Origin: Symsagittifera roscoffensis
Lineage: Eukaryota; Xenacoelomorpha; Acoela; Convolutidae
Direction: 5' to 3'
Assembly (NCBI RefSeq): GCF_963678635.1
Contig: NC_087067.1
Coordinates: 4,039,072-4,103,071, forward strand
Length of the DNA: 64,000 nucleotides
Shown here piece after piece: positions 1 to 11,332 of this stretch. How positions within the stretch are numbered: position 1 is the stretch's first letter; each line of letters opens with the position of its first letter. Made by a program: the position numbers and the translations under genes. Under the pieces are notes generated by a model. It did not search any database and was not told the origin of the DNA. It saw only the letters and a program-made list of their open reading frames with translations.

Positions 1-1668
1 CTCTTCGGGTGGTAAGGTGCCGATTTACTGAGTAAGAGAGTCTCTGTTTTTCTTGAGGTGTTTTTTCTTTTGACAACCGACGAGGTGTTTTTGTCTCCTT
101 CAAATATCGCGATCAAAAAATCAGCAAAACTGCTTCTGCTTTTCTTGCTTAGCAAAATCAATAAACAAATTTTATTCCCTCAAGGGTTCTTGCTGTCTGG
201 CTCTAATTTGGGTCTAACTTCAGCCGGACTCGCAATTCAACTAAGCTCCTTTTCGAACCATTGTTTCATTTTCCTTGGAATTTAGATTCAACCTCACTCT
301 TTTCCCTTCAAATTCCCATTTTAAATTACTTGGTAAAATTCTCCACCACATAATTTTCCCCTTTTATTAATACGTATGGTGTGTTGTAATCCACATTTAT
401 ACCTTTGTATGCCTTGAAGGCGCAGCGCAGTATTTGCAATACATATATCAGCAATATAGTTTTAATGGCGTGTGTGTCGTCTAATACATGTAGCCAAAAA
501 AACACGTGAATGCAATAAATTTCTTTGTCCCTAAAATCCCACCATTTTCACGTGTGTTATGCGCCAGTTTTCCTTTCCCCCTTTTCCCATTGAGTGCAGA
601 AAATTTAAAGACAACCAAAATGATTGCCACGGTGTTTATTTTTACTTCTTTATCTAGCTCTAGCGCCTCATCTGAGTGCAAAAAAGGTGAGTTCGATTCT
701 AACTTTTGAAACTTTAACCGCTTATATAATCAATCCTTTTTGATTCATGAAGCCAAAATAAGACACAAGTTTCATTATTTGCAGAAGTGGGAATAGCTAG
801 TAATGAAATGTTTTTTTTTCATGTTTTTTTTCAAAATTGTTCATCAAAGAACTCGCGGACGGGGGTCCAATAAAATGTCATCATCAGCCTAGCTTAGCCC
901 TTTTCAAAAATTTAGGGTCGATTTAGAATTTTTTGGTGTCGAGAAAAAGTCGACTGAATATCCGCTTATCCTTGTTGCTTAAAAAATTGCAAATTCTGAC
1001 AATTTTTATACCAACTTATCATTTTCATTTTCATTATCAAGTTCAACATGGTATGAGGCTCAAAATTATAATAATTACTAAGTTGTATTTTTTTGCAAAT
1101 TTGCTTGAACAAAGAAGCTGTATTTGTTCCGACTTATCAAGAAAGTGTGGAAGATTTATGCTTGGGGTGGTTTTTTATTCAGTCAATTTTCAACTTTTAA
1201 CAGCCTTTTCAATAGATAAGACACAAGAACATGAAAAACATGCTTAGTCATAAATATCAAACAGACATGACTTAGTAAAAATTAAATGAATAAGTATCTC
1301 TTTTATCTCAATTACGCTCTCCCATCCCGCTTTTGTCATTCGAGAATAAAAAGTGATCAATCATGCTTTTAGAAATTGTAAAAAACCCAAGAAATAAAAA
1401 TTTGTTTATAATAAGATATTTATAAACTTTTCATTTTGATATAAGCTTTTGGTTGTTAATGTTAAATTGAAACTTCAAACTTCACTTAATTTCTTCTTCC
1501 TGTATTCCACTTCCTTTTTCTACCAATGCGTCGAATTCATCTATGTTCATTTTCACTGTCATAATAGATCGAATTTTTCCATTATGTTTAGGGGTGAGTG
1601 CTATAAAATACGAAATTTATAGACACTTAACCCCAACTATATATAAACAATTTTGGACCCACTGAACT
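1..1668. repeat. Direct duplicate block, copy 1 (~1.67 kb)
   Basis: This stretch matches 8240-9907 at an offset of 8239 bp with only scattered substitutions and small indels. The similarity ends just after the shared ttttggaccca near 1660 and 9900. Copy 1 begins at the first base of the window, so its true left edge may lie outside. The left 300 bp carries a 75-codon open frame on either strand in both copies, but these frames lack family resemblance and I do not call them genes. A short signal-peptide-like first exon (620-686) lies inside. It could be a segmental duplication or two insertions of one mobile element; no inverted ends or target duplication are visible. Confidence 0.85.
620..686 (+). 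CDS. Possible first coding exon with signal-peptide-like start (copy 1)
   Basis: An ATG at 620 opens 22 codons beginning MIATVFIFTSL, followed by a serine-rich stretch and ECKK. The frame runs into a consensus 5' splice site (aaaaag|gtgagt) at 686/687. The hydrophobic start, small residues and then a Cys look like a secretion signal. A possible acceptor (ttatttgcag) ends at 784, but the reading frame after it closes within about 30 codons and is shifted by one T between the two copies. I therefore cannot extend the gene. The exon and donor are identical in copy 2 (8859-8925). It may be a dead gene 5' end, or chance. Confidence 0.25.
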
Positions 1669-2679
1669 GAGTTAGAACCGATGTGGTTAACTCATAGAGT
1701 AATTTCGGATAAGGTACACCGTCTGCTCGTCACGCTATCTTATTTTCGGCCGGATAGATTCGTGCAACTTCTTAGTCTAATACCGATCCTAATCTTACTC
1801 TTATACTTTCTAGTCTCAGGGTGTTTAACTAGTCTCTGCTAGGCTCAATAGATCTAAGGTATACTGGTTTATTGCGGCTGCTGAAGTTCTCTTGGAGAGA
1901 CAACTAATTTCTAAGTTAAATTCAAATCTCTCTGGTGCTGAAATTACAAGTAATTTCAGCACTTACAAATAAGTGGGTTGTTAGTTAGATGGATTATGAT
2001 TGGTTAATATTAAATACTTTACAGTGGTAAAATATCCAATTTATCCAATCATAAAATGTAGTTTAGATCAGGTTCCACCCATGCGGGTTTTACAGAGTTT
2101 CTTAGAATTATCTTTCTGCAATTCAAAGGATGGATGATGAACGTTGGTATTTGGCGAACATCATATTCTTGCCCGGTTCCTCTTGTTAAAGAAGTTCCAG
2201 GACGCTGGAGTTAGGGACATACAATCGTTGTGTCGTCTTGTTACAACGGCTGTGATCCCCAATGAAATCAATCTGATTTCAAAATGGTTTGCAATGACGG
2301 GTTTTTCTGTATTATGTAGAGAACTTGTTTTGTGTTCAACCTAGTCTGGGAATGGCGTGGAGATCGTGTGTGGAAGGGATGCCTCGTAACTTGGATCTGC
2401 ACGTATACTTGAACATCGAGGTGGTCTTTGGTCTAGTTCAATGAAGTCCTTTTCTGCGAAGTCATATCGTACTCTAAATGGAAATGTTCACTCTAAATGT
2501 CCCTGGAAATGTTCACATACTTTCTAAACACTAGATTACTGAAATCTGATTTGCTATTTTTTTTGCGCATTCGAGTGAATTGACAGACTGCATGAATTGT
2601 TTCTGATTAAAATTACTTGCTAAAAGTAACCGTAAGTGGTGAATATAACACACAGTAGGTTTCCGCCGTGAAAAGGAAT
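1669..2679. other. Intergenic; one perfect hairpin, no gene recognised
   Basis: This stretch is slightly less AT-rich than its surroundings. A 66-codon open frame at 2144-2344 lacks a convincing start and resembles nothing I know. The only clear structure is the inverted repeat at 1935-1962, listed separately. Confidence 0.5.
1935..1962. repeat. Perfect 13-bp inverted repeat with 2-nt loop
   Basis: GTGCTGAAATTAC (1935-1947) is followed by AA and then its exact reverse complement (1950-1962). The spacing is too tight for a relaxed RNA hairpin loop, but DNA could extrude a cruciform. It could be the centre of a palindromic element whose flanks have decayed. Confidence 0.85.
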
Positions 2680-3560
2680 GATTATAATTGAGTTTCAGCG
2701 AAAATTCATTATAATCATTTGAAAAAAGATGATACTATTACGATTGTTCGACGCGACAAAATCCATTTTTAATCCATTATAATTGATTTTTTTCACTTTA
2801 ATGAACCTTTACATTGAAACTCAATTATAATCCTTTTTTTTCACGTCATTGAGATGCGAATTTCAACGATCATAAAGTCTTTGCGTGGGGGAGTGGGGTT
2901 GGTGGTTCAGGTGGGGGTGGGGGGTTGGTACAGGTGAGTGAAGTTGGTGGTAGTTCAAGTGGGGGGGTTTGTCCAGGTGGGGGTGTCTCATTTGGTCAGG
3001 TGGGGTTGAGGGTTGGTTCGGGTGCGGGAGGGGGGCTGGTTCGGGTGCGGGAGGGGGGCTGGTTCAGGTGGGGGGGGGGGTGGTTCAGGTGTGGGGTGTT
3101 AGTCTCAGGTGGTCAGGTGGGAGGAGGAGTGGTAGTTCATGTGAGGGAAAAGAGCAAAGGGCAAACGTTGGGATATGGGGTTGTAAAGGAGCAAAGGGGC
3201 AATCGTAAGGGTGGGGGAGCTTAACTGAATCTCTTTGCACTTTGAGTTTAGGTTTAGAAATTGAATTGGGCGTACACCCGCTTCGCAAAATTTCCGCATT
3301 ACTCATTCGATTGATGCAGAAGTTATTGCAGAGTTTTGCACGACGCGAAACAAAAAATATTGGAAAATAAATCCATTATAATGTGATTTTATTCTTATTA
3401 CCTAATCCATTATAATGGATTTCAAATGAAATATAAAAGCATTGTTTTTTTGCCAGAAAAAATGGATTTGAGTCTTTTTTCAGTTCAAATTTGTTGTCTG
3501 AGCGTAAGATGGGAATCAATTATTTTGACAATATTCTAGACCACTGAAATCCATTATAAT
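2680..3560. repeat. Interspersed element with TCCATTATAAT boxes and G-rich core, diverged copy
   Basis: The outer parts repeat atccattataat and its reverse complement many times, for example near 2770, 3375, 3405 and 3550. The middle (2885-3140) is a strongly G-rich, imperfect tandem of ggttcaggtggggg-like units. The order of parts is shared with 54145-54740 and 57892-58500: a G-rich run, then gcaaacgtt, then agcttaactgaatc, then cattactca, then tccattataatgg. Those two copies are much closer to each other than to this one. The open frames across the G-rich run are compositional and not genes. Confidence 0.8.
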
Positions 3561-3639
3561 CGATTTTTTTTGTATTTTTATTACAATAATTGTGAAATTG
3601 TTGGGAAAGCTCTTAATTTCCTAAATTTTCACGCACATT

Positions 3640-3875
3640 GAAAAACTTATTGCAGACAAGGAAAACTGGCTTTTTCAGACCCGGATTTCTTTGTTAAGTT
3701 TGCGAAAACAAAAAAGTGATAATTTCATGGAAGAGTAACTCTGATCATTTGCTTTTAGTCTTTTCTGATCATTTGCTAAGAAATTTTGTCCAAAATCAAT
3801 ATTGAAAACTAGCTTTTCAGAGAGTAAAAACCTGAGTTTGCGCTTAATTTTGTCTACTAGTGTACTTCTGTAGAT
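3640..3875. repeat. Half of a fold-back (mariner-like) element
   Basis: This begins with gcagacaaggaaaactggc and ends with gcttaattttgtctactagtgta. Those are the inner and outer landmarks of the right arm of the element at 31956-32549. The left arm is not present next to it, so this is a solo or truncated arm. Confidence 0.6.
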
Positions 3876-4084
3876 CAGACACGTCGTAGGGTTAGATAAG
3901 CTTGTAAAACAATTCTTACAAAGTGTTTAATTCCTCTAGGAGTTTAATTTGAAAATTATGTGATCAAAAAATTGATAACATCTGAAAAATAAACAAGTGG
4001 AAAAACTAATAATTTAATAATTAGGTTTTTAATATCTACGTGCCTGTTTTTAAATATTTATTTAGAGTTTTAACAACTTTTTTA

Positions 4085-5189
4085 CATCGGCCAATAGCAA
4101 TTGATCTGAACTACCCTCTCTTAAAAATTCAATTTTTAATTTGAAGCTTTTACCAGTTTTTTCTGGGTATTAAAATGCAATTTTTCATCATCTGCGATAA
4201 GTTTTTCAAAGCACATGAAAAAGTAAGGAACAGCTGAATTTAGTCAAGTTGTCACACTGATTATTTTAACTTTCTTGCTGAGCATGTTTCACCTCGCATC
4301 AACAAATTTTTTTTGAGTATTTGAGAAAGAGTTCACTACCCGATTCCAGGTGCATGATTTATGTATTGACTTTCTCGACCAAAGTTCGGTATGTTCCAAC
4401 TTTTTCAATCGAATTTCGGTAGGTTTCGACGTTCTCGGCCAAATTTTGGTATGTCCCGGCTTTCTAGACCCAACAATAAACTGTTCTACTTTGTTCGACC
4501 CAGTTCAGATATGTTTTGACTTTATCGGCAGAAATTCGAACTTTTTCGACTTTCTCGACCAACCTTTCTTAAAATTTTGTTTGTTCGCCCCGCAGAGATA
4601 TTTTTCGACATTCTCCAATATATTTTTCGACCAAGCATTGATATGTTTCGACTGTCTCAACTTTCACAACTGACACTTCTCAAAATTTGAAGACATGTTT
4701 GTTCGACCCCGCATAAGTACGTTTCCACTTTCTTGACCAAAAATTGATTACTCATCAGTGTAAGCCGGGTCTGAAAATGCCAGTTTTCCTCATTTTCACT
4801 AAAAAATTTTACTTATTGTGAAAAAATTAAAAACACGTCCACGTTTGGCAACATTTTCACACTTACTGTTTCCATTTTCTCGCTAAGAATAGTTTACGTT
4901 GCATGAACAATTCTTTTTACTCTGTTTATTAAAGAAAAATTTAACTACGATGCAAAACTTAGTGCAGATGATGAAAACTGGCATTTTCAGACCCGGAAAA
5001 AACTAGTAGGCGCTTCAAATTAACAGATGACAATTTAAGAGAGGGTAGTTCAGATCAATTGCTGTCGGTCAATGTGAATACTTTGTTAAGACTCAAACTA
5101 AATTTTGTCAAAGATGGTCCTTAAATTTACGTTTTTTAAAGAAAAAAAACCTGAATTTGCGCACAACTTTGTCCAGTAGTGTACTATCA
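4085..5189. repeat. Fold-back element copy interrupted by a minisatellite
   Basis: The left arm carries caattgatctgaactaccctc (near 4100) and its inverse occurs at 5040-5060 in the right arm. The landmarks gggtctgaaaatgccag (near 4770) and ctggcattttcagacccgg (near 4980) are likewise inverted. The right end reads gcgcacaactttgtccagtagtgta, related to the TIR of 31956-32549. The minisatellite 4371-4740 sits between the arms and accounts for the extra length. Confidence 0.65.
4371..4740 (+). repeat. 30-bp minisatellite, about 12 decayed units
   Basis: Units of the type tttctcgaccaaatttcggt atgtttcgac repeat in exact 30-bp register at the left end and drift to the right. Because 30 is divisible by three, an open frame (4350-4673) encodes imperfect decapeptide repeats built on F-x-F-L-D-Q/P. 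There is no good start context, no conserved relative and no splice structure. I treat the frame as a by-product of the repeat rather than as a gene. Confidence 0.8.
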
Positions 5190-8039
5190 GACAAGAGAAA
5201 TTGGAGTTGTATAACAAGAGGTTATCTTTGAAAAATTAGACGATATGATTGGGGAAAAGAACAGCCACTTTACCCTGATTTTAGAACTGAAACAAGAAAA
5301 AAAACGGTTGCTTTACAATTAGCTCAGATGTTGTGGCCAGTTTTTAAAAAAAAATAGAAAATCGAACCATAATTTTTGTCGGTTCTTTGGAATCGTCTGG
5401 AATGTATTGAAAGTTTCATGACTAAGTGAACAATGTTGGCGATTAAACGAATATGAGAATTTTAGACTGTTCCGATCAATTTTTTTTGAAGAAACCTACA
5501 AACCAAACTTTTTTCTCTACGCATAGCCAACTTTTTAGTTTTGATTTAAATTCAAATACTGACGTATAATAAAACTTTTTCAGATAGAGAAAACTGGCTG
5601 AAAAAAACACACTCCATAATTCTTTTAGTAACAAAAACACCTAAAGCATATTTTATCTCTAGAAAAAATATTCCAAAAAGATAATTGCTACATGAAGTTT
5701 GCCTTACATTTTTTGCCTTACAATTACCGTTCAATTAGTTTGGTGTCATTTTTCCAGCAAGACTTTTCATCTAAATTTGAAGAAAGAAAAAAATATGGTT
5801 TCGTTGTATTTTTTTGTTGATCACAGATAAACTATTTTGTTTTTTGTTTTCATTAATCAACATTATTTTTATCGAAGTTTTTGTACCCCAACCACTTGGA
5901 ACAAAATTATTGACTTGTACGTTTTGTATCTATTAAATATTGTTTTGTACCTTTTAAAAACTACTCGTAATTGACGCAAAACTGTCGAAGTTCCGGGGTT
6001 TTTTGAATAGGTTGTGAGCGGTTTTTTTTGTTAGATTGATAAATGTAGCTCAACCTTTAATTCGATCTGCACAATCTGGATTGATTTATCCCACACTCAA
6101 AACTAATCTAAAATGGAATGAAGAGAGCTAATTGAATACGACTATTTCATCATATGAATTTCTTCATAATGTCGCTCGCTTTTCAAAAAAAAACTGTTCC
6201 AAGTTTACCGTACAAAAATTTTTCTGACCGCTTACAGAGCAATTGGAACATTCAAGACCTCGCCCTGATACAAATGTAGTCTTACTATGGCTAGCTTAGG
6301 ACGGAATTTTCCAAAGTTCAGTGTTCAATTCCCGTTCAATGTGTATTTAGCCAGGATTTGTTTGGGAAATTTTCAGCCAAAATTTCAAAATAGGGCAAAA
6401 ACTTACAAGTTTCTAGCAAGTTCGGAAAAACAATTGATGAAATTAATGATAGCAACAAAATAATAAAAACCTTGGCAATGTTAATTCCAATTTATGATTT
6501 TGGGAAGAAAATACATATCGAACAATCCTGAAACATTTTGTATAATAGTCAGTTTGTTAATGGTAAACATTATGTTAATGGTCAGAAACAAAAAATGATT
6601 CACTATCAACGAAATCATTTTAGGAAAGGAACAAAACTTTGCTACAACTCTTAAAACAAAATTTAGGCTTCAAAAAATGCAGCAAAATTTACTGATTTCG
6701 GTCTGCACAACTGTCAGATATTATGTAAATTATATGATACAAACTATCTCGATCATTTAAGGCATCGGAAACCATTTATTCTTTTTTTTTGGTAAATTTT
6801 TTAACTTTTGCTTCTGACAATTAGTTTTAAGGCATCCTATTGAATTTAAAAATTGAAAAGTAAATTCAGTTTTTTTTATGTACTTAGACTTGAAAATTGC
6901 TAAAATGACCAACTTGGGATACCGAATGTAAGATAAATTGAGTTTCTAAAACGAAAAAGCTCATTAAATACAGCTTAGAAATAATTTCAATTTGAATTTC
7001 CTTTCCACTTTCTTTTCCAAAACCATTTCACTTTCCACCTTAAGCAATCCGTATATAAATTTAAATTGATGGTAAAAAGAACACACTATAACTTACAATA
7101 GCTATCAGAAGAATTTTTTTTATCTTTTACGGTTTTTTTGGAAGTGCACCATGTTTTCTATCAAAGATTTCATAAGTTTATAAGAAATAGCACATGTCTC
7201 GCACATTTTTTGATTTTTTTACTCAAAGTTAAAAAGCTAGTCGATTAGTTTCAGTGGCAAATTTTGGTAATCGAACTGAAAATCACTTAAAAATTCTAAT
7301 AATCAATAGCAACAAAAATTTTCCAACTTATTTAAAAGCCATATTTTTCAATCGCAATTTTCGTGAACTTTTTTAAATTATCGTTGGGCTTAGATACGTA
7401 GATACGAAGGAATCCAAGATTTTTGTTTAAAAAAATTATTATTCTATTTATGTCGGTCAAATTTATTTTCCGAGCTCAACTAGCGAAAACATCTATCCAA
7501 AAGTTACCAACAAAACGAACGTCTGCCCACAATAACAAAAAGCCTTGTAACTAAATGTTTTTTACTGCCCATCAAAATTCTTGAAACAATTTTTGACAAC
7601 CTCAATTGAATAAAAAGTTGATACAATTTTCAAAAAAAAAGAAAAAAATTTTTCTTTAATTTTTTTGTCAAAACTTACCCCCACTTTATGCACAAAAGCA
7701 TAGTGATCTTCTAAGCGTCTAGAAACTTATAAATTTCACCAATCATCTTGTCACATTTCAATTTAACCATTTATGCACGGATTTAATAGCCGTGCACACG
7801 TTAATAGTACGAAACATTATCATGTACCTTTTTTTAAGGTCTATGGATTTGTATTTGCTTTACAAAATTTTGCTAATTTTGAAAACTTTTTGAAATCATT
7901 CCCCTTCACGCAATTTAAAGTCTATAGTGATAATTTTCGCATATAGCAAAGTATCAAATAGACTAAGTAACATGACTCCATTCAATTTTGAACTATTTCT
8001 AAGACGGATTGAATAGCCTTAAGCGTTAATAGCGCGAAG
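5190..8039. other. AT-rich intergenic DNA, no gene recognised
   Basis: There are no open frames of convincing length or composition on either strand. One end of the hairpin-ended repeat family lies at about 6245-6290. Internal similarity exists between about 7770-7830 and 7995-8060 (tttaatagccgtgca / ttgaatagccttaagcgttaatag), both resembling the body of the same family. Confidence 0.5.
6252..6268 (-). repeat. Hairpin end of dispersed repeat family, copy a
   Basis: On the minus strand this reads TCAGGGC GAG GTCTTGA. All seven stem positions pair if G-T wobbles are counted. It is followed by ATGTTCC and preceded by GTAGTCTTAC-type sequence (in inverse), as in the other copies at 12495, 45671, 49016, 49758, 50411 and 51420. 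Confidence 0.6.
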
Positions 8040-8235
8040 TATATCGCACATTAATTGTCTCAATTTGGCTAAATTGGCAATCTTTAAACCCCCATAACTT
8101 CATGATCATACACTATATATTTAAATGTGGGATTATAACGTCAATAGCTTTCAGATGATTAAAAAATACCGTCAAAAATTGGTTAGTTGTAAAGTTGGGG
8201 TTGAGTGTTTTTCGAAAGTCAGAACAACAAAGGGA
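8040..8235. repeat. Body fragment of the hairpin-ended repeat family
   Basis: The run of cgcacattaattgtc, ggcaatctttaaacccc, ttttcagatgattaaaaaa and ccgtcaaaaattggttag closely follows 45950-46110. The terminal hairpin itself is not adjacent. The block abuts the start of the 1.67-kb duplicate at 8240. Confidence 0.6.
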
Positions 8236-8239
8236 GAAC

Positions 8240-9907
8240 TCTTCGGGTGGTAAGGTGCCGATTTACTGAGTAAGAGAGTCTCCGTTTTTCTTGGGGTGTT
8301 TTTTCTTTTGACAACCGACGAGGCGTTTTTGTCTCCGTCAAATATCGCGATCAAAAAATCAGCAAAACTGCTTCTGCTTTTCTTACTTAGCAAAATCAAT
8401 AAACACGGTTTATTCCCTCAAGGGTTCTTGCTGTCTGGCTCTAATTTGGGTCTAACTTCAGCCGGACTCGCAATTCAACTAAGCTCCTTTTCGAACCATT
8501 GTTTCATTTTCCTTGGAATTTAGATTCAACCTCACTCTTTTCCCTGCAAATTCCCATTTTAAATTACTTGGTAAAATTCTCCACCACATAATTTTCTCCT
8601 TTTATTAATACGTGTGGTGTGTTGTAATCCACATTTATACCTTTGTATGCCTTGAAGGCTCAGCGCAGTATTTGCAATACATATATCAGCAATATAGTTT
8701 TAATGGCGTGTGTGTCGCCTAATACATGTAGCCATAAAAACACGTGAACGCAATAAATTTCTTTGTCCCTAAAATCCCACCATTTTCACGTGTGTTATGC
8801 GCCAGTTTTCCTTTTCCCCCTTTTCCCATTGAGTGCAGAAAATTAAAAGACAACCAAAATGATTGCCACGGTGTTTATTTTTACTTCTTTATCTAGCTCT
8901 AGCGCCTCATCTGAGTGCAAAAAAGGTGAGTTCGATTCTAACTTTTGAAACTTTAACCGCTTATATAATCAATCCTTTTTGATTCATGAAGCCAAAATAA
9001 GACACAAATTTCATTATTTGCAGAAGTGGGAATAGCTAGTAATGAAATGTTTTTTTTTCATGTTTTTTTTTCAAAATTGTTCATCAAAGAACTCGCGGAC
9101 GGGGGTCCAATAAAATGTCATCATCAGCCTAGCTTAGCCCTTTTCAAAAATTTAGGGTAGATTCAGAATTTTTTGGTGTCGAGAAAAAGTGGACTGAATA
9201 TCCGCTTATCCTTGTTGCTTAAAAAATTGCAAATTCTGACAATTTTTATACCAGCTTTTCATTTTCATTTTCATTATCAAGTTCAACATGGTATGAGGCT
9301 CAAAAATGTAATAATTACTAAGTTGTATTTTTTTGCAAATTTGTTTGAACAAAGAGGCTGTATTTGTTCCGACTTATCAAGAAAGTGCGGAAGATTTATG
9401 CTTGGGGTGGTTTTTTATTCAGTCAATTTTCAACTTTTAACAGCCTTTTCAATAGATAAGACATAAGAACATGAAAAAAATGCTTAGCCATAAATATCAA
9501 ACAGACATGACTTAGTAAAAATTAAATGAATAAGTATCTCTTTTATCTCAATTATGCTCTTCCATCCCGCTTTTGTCATTCGAGAATAAAAAGTGGTCAA
9601 TCATGCTTTTAGAAATTGTAAAAAAACCTAAGAAATAAAAATTTGTTTATAATAAGAAATTTATAAACTCTTCATTTTGTTAGAAGCTTGGTTGTTAATG
9701 TTAAATTGAAACTTCAAATTTCACTTAATTTCTTCTTCCTGTATTCCCCTTCCTTTTTTTTAACCGATGCGTCGAATTCGTCTTCCTTCATTTTCACTGT
9801 CATAATAGATCGAGTTTTTCCACTGTTTAGGGGTAAGTGCTATAAAATACGAAATTTATAGACATCCAACCCCAACTATATTTAAATCATTTTGGACCCA
9901 CTAAACA
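8240..9907. repeat. Direct duplicate block, copy 2 (~1.67 kb)
   Basis: This is the second copy of 1-1668, starting at ctcttcgggtggtaaggtgc. Differences are scattered single bases and short homopolymer changes. It ends where a C-run element (from 9894) begins, whereas copy 1 continues into unrelated sequence, which fixes the shared right edge near ggaccca. Confidence 0.85.
8859..8925 (+). CDS. Possible first coding exon with signal-peptide-like start (copy 2)
   Basis: This is identical in sequence to 620-686, including the gtgagt donor at 8926. A candidate acceptor (ttatttgcag) lies about 100 bp downstream. One extra T in a homopolymer after it shifts the downstream frame relative to copy 1. 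Either this part is non-coding or at least one copy is dead. Confidence 0.25.
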
Positions 9908-10050
9908 ATCTCCCCCCCCCCCCCCCCCATATCAAATTAGAAAGAAAAAAACGTTCACTTGGTTAGGAGTAATACTAGTCAGTTTTGATTTAGGGGGTTT
10001 TGGGGAGTTCTTAGGGTGTTCTGATTAAGGGGGAGATTGTCATTTGATCC
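9894..10050. repeat. Degenerate palindromic MITE with 17-C run
   Basis: The left end ggacccactaaacaatctcc and the right end ggagattgtcatttgatcc are imperfect inverted copies. They match the exact MITEs at 46378 and 47354. A 17-base C homopolymer (9912-9928) follows the left end. A second ggggggagattgt lies at 10082-10094. No target duplication remains. Confidence 0.55.
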
Positions 10051-10670
10051 TTGCTTCAATTTGTCACTTGGTTCAATTTTATGGGGGAGATTGTTCACAA
10101 GGGCCATTTTTTCTGCAAGTGTTAAGCTAAAATATAATAAGCTGGAGGAGAAAATTATCGCATGATGAAACAAACCATCAGGATACAAGACTGATACTTC
10201 GGTCCCTACAAATAGCTTTAAAAAATGATGATTCGAAAAATAAAATAACGCAAATACACAAATGCGAAGGCTGTTTTCATTGCTCTCAAATTTGTCTGTT
10301 ACCTATTTGTAATTTTGAGACCCAATTATTGTGGATAAGCGAAACGAAATGCTTGGTATAAATTGTCCAATTCTGAATTTATTGAACCGAATCTTCTTGT
10401 ATGATAACTGCTAACTGTCAGACTTTCCGGAGGCAATTGAGTTTAATTGATTTTGCTCCGTGATTGATTGCCCAAGCTACATTTACAACGTTATTCAGCG
10501 ATCAGAGATGAATTATTTATTTCTAGTCTGTATCGCTTTAACTTAGCCGCCGTTTGATAGCCATTTCCCAAAAAAAACCGGGCAAAATTTAATCAGGTAG
10601 TCAAGTTTTCACATTTTCACTTTTGTAAAAAAAAAAATGGCAGTCGTTTCGGAAACATTTTACTATTTTT
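10051..10670. other. Intergenic, nothing recognised
   Basis: AT-rich sequence without a supportable gene on either strand. Confidence 0.4.
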
Positions 10671-10886
10671 CAAGGGCGGATTTAGGGGGGGGGATGACGG
10701 ACGTTCCCTCTCTGGGATTCCCCCCCCCCAGGGATTCGACCCCCTGCCGACCCAAAGTGTCCCCTATAAAGTAAAAGTTTGGCGAGAGCTCGGAAAATCA
10801 ATTTGATCGACCTATAAAAAGTTCGACAAAGTTTTCGGAAATTTTTTTAAAATCCCCCCTTCAAGAAAATCTTAGATCGGCCCCTG
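10671..10886. mobile_element. MITE with CAGGGGCGGATCTAG-type inverted ends, copy 1
   Basis: The left end caagggcggatttagg and the right end cttagatcggcccctg are inverted copies of about 15 bp. The interior contains C-rich and G-rich runs and gaaaatcaatttgatcgacc. It is non-coding. The same end type recurs at 10943-11332 and at 25542-25557. Confidence 0.65.
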
Positions 10887-10942
10887 CAATTTTTATAATT
10901 CTATATCCTTAAATTACTTTTTGGCTGAATAACAGTCATACA

Positions 10943-11332
10943 CAAGAGTGGATTTAGGAGTTGGGAATTGCCATCTCCTCGGAAGTTAAATCCCCTGTCA
11001 ACCCCTTTAGTATTATTTCAAGGCATCCATTTTTGACTGGACGGCCCTAAACTTTTCCAAAGGTGCTTTTGGCGACATTATATAATAATTACAAGGGTGA
11101 GCGCGCGGAGAAAAAAACACGAAATTTTTGGGTCAAAAGATTCCAAAAGGCATAAAGCGCCCTTTTCGGCCTGTTTTTTCAAAAAATTGTTCAACATAGG
11201 TTCTTTATAATATTGTGGTTTGGGAGAGCTAGGAAAATGAATTTGCTCGGCGTATGAAAACAGGTCGACAAAATTTTTAAAATTAGATAAAACTCAACGC
11301 CTCACCCTCAAGAAATTCTAAATTTGCCGCTG
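10943..11332. mobile_element. MITE of the same family, decayed copy 2
   Basis: The ends are caagagtggatttagg and attctaaatttgccgctgg, degenerate versions of the family TIR. The interior (from gagcgcgcgg to ttctttata) aligns with the sequence on both sides of the LTR retrotransposon insertion (15565-15585 joined to 25407-25500). This copy therefore serves as a natural empty-site reference. Confidence 0.55.

Noticed and set aside
58-285. 75-codon frame present in both copies of the 1.67-kb block (also 8296-8523)
   Set aside because: Starts at a poor site, no known motif, an equal-length frame exists on the other strand, and conservation is explained by the recent duplication.
2925-3306. Several 64-99 codon frames on both strands over the G-rich tract
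   Set aside because: Compositional by-products of ggttcaggtggggg repeats; overlapping on both strands, Gly/Trp/Ser or Pro/Leu only.
9912-9928. 17-C homopolymer (and the ~18-G run near 47420) as functional signals
   Set aside because: Homopolymers at MITE cores; length is assembly-sensitive and no function is indicated.
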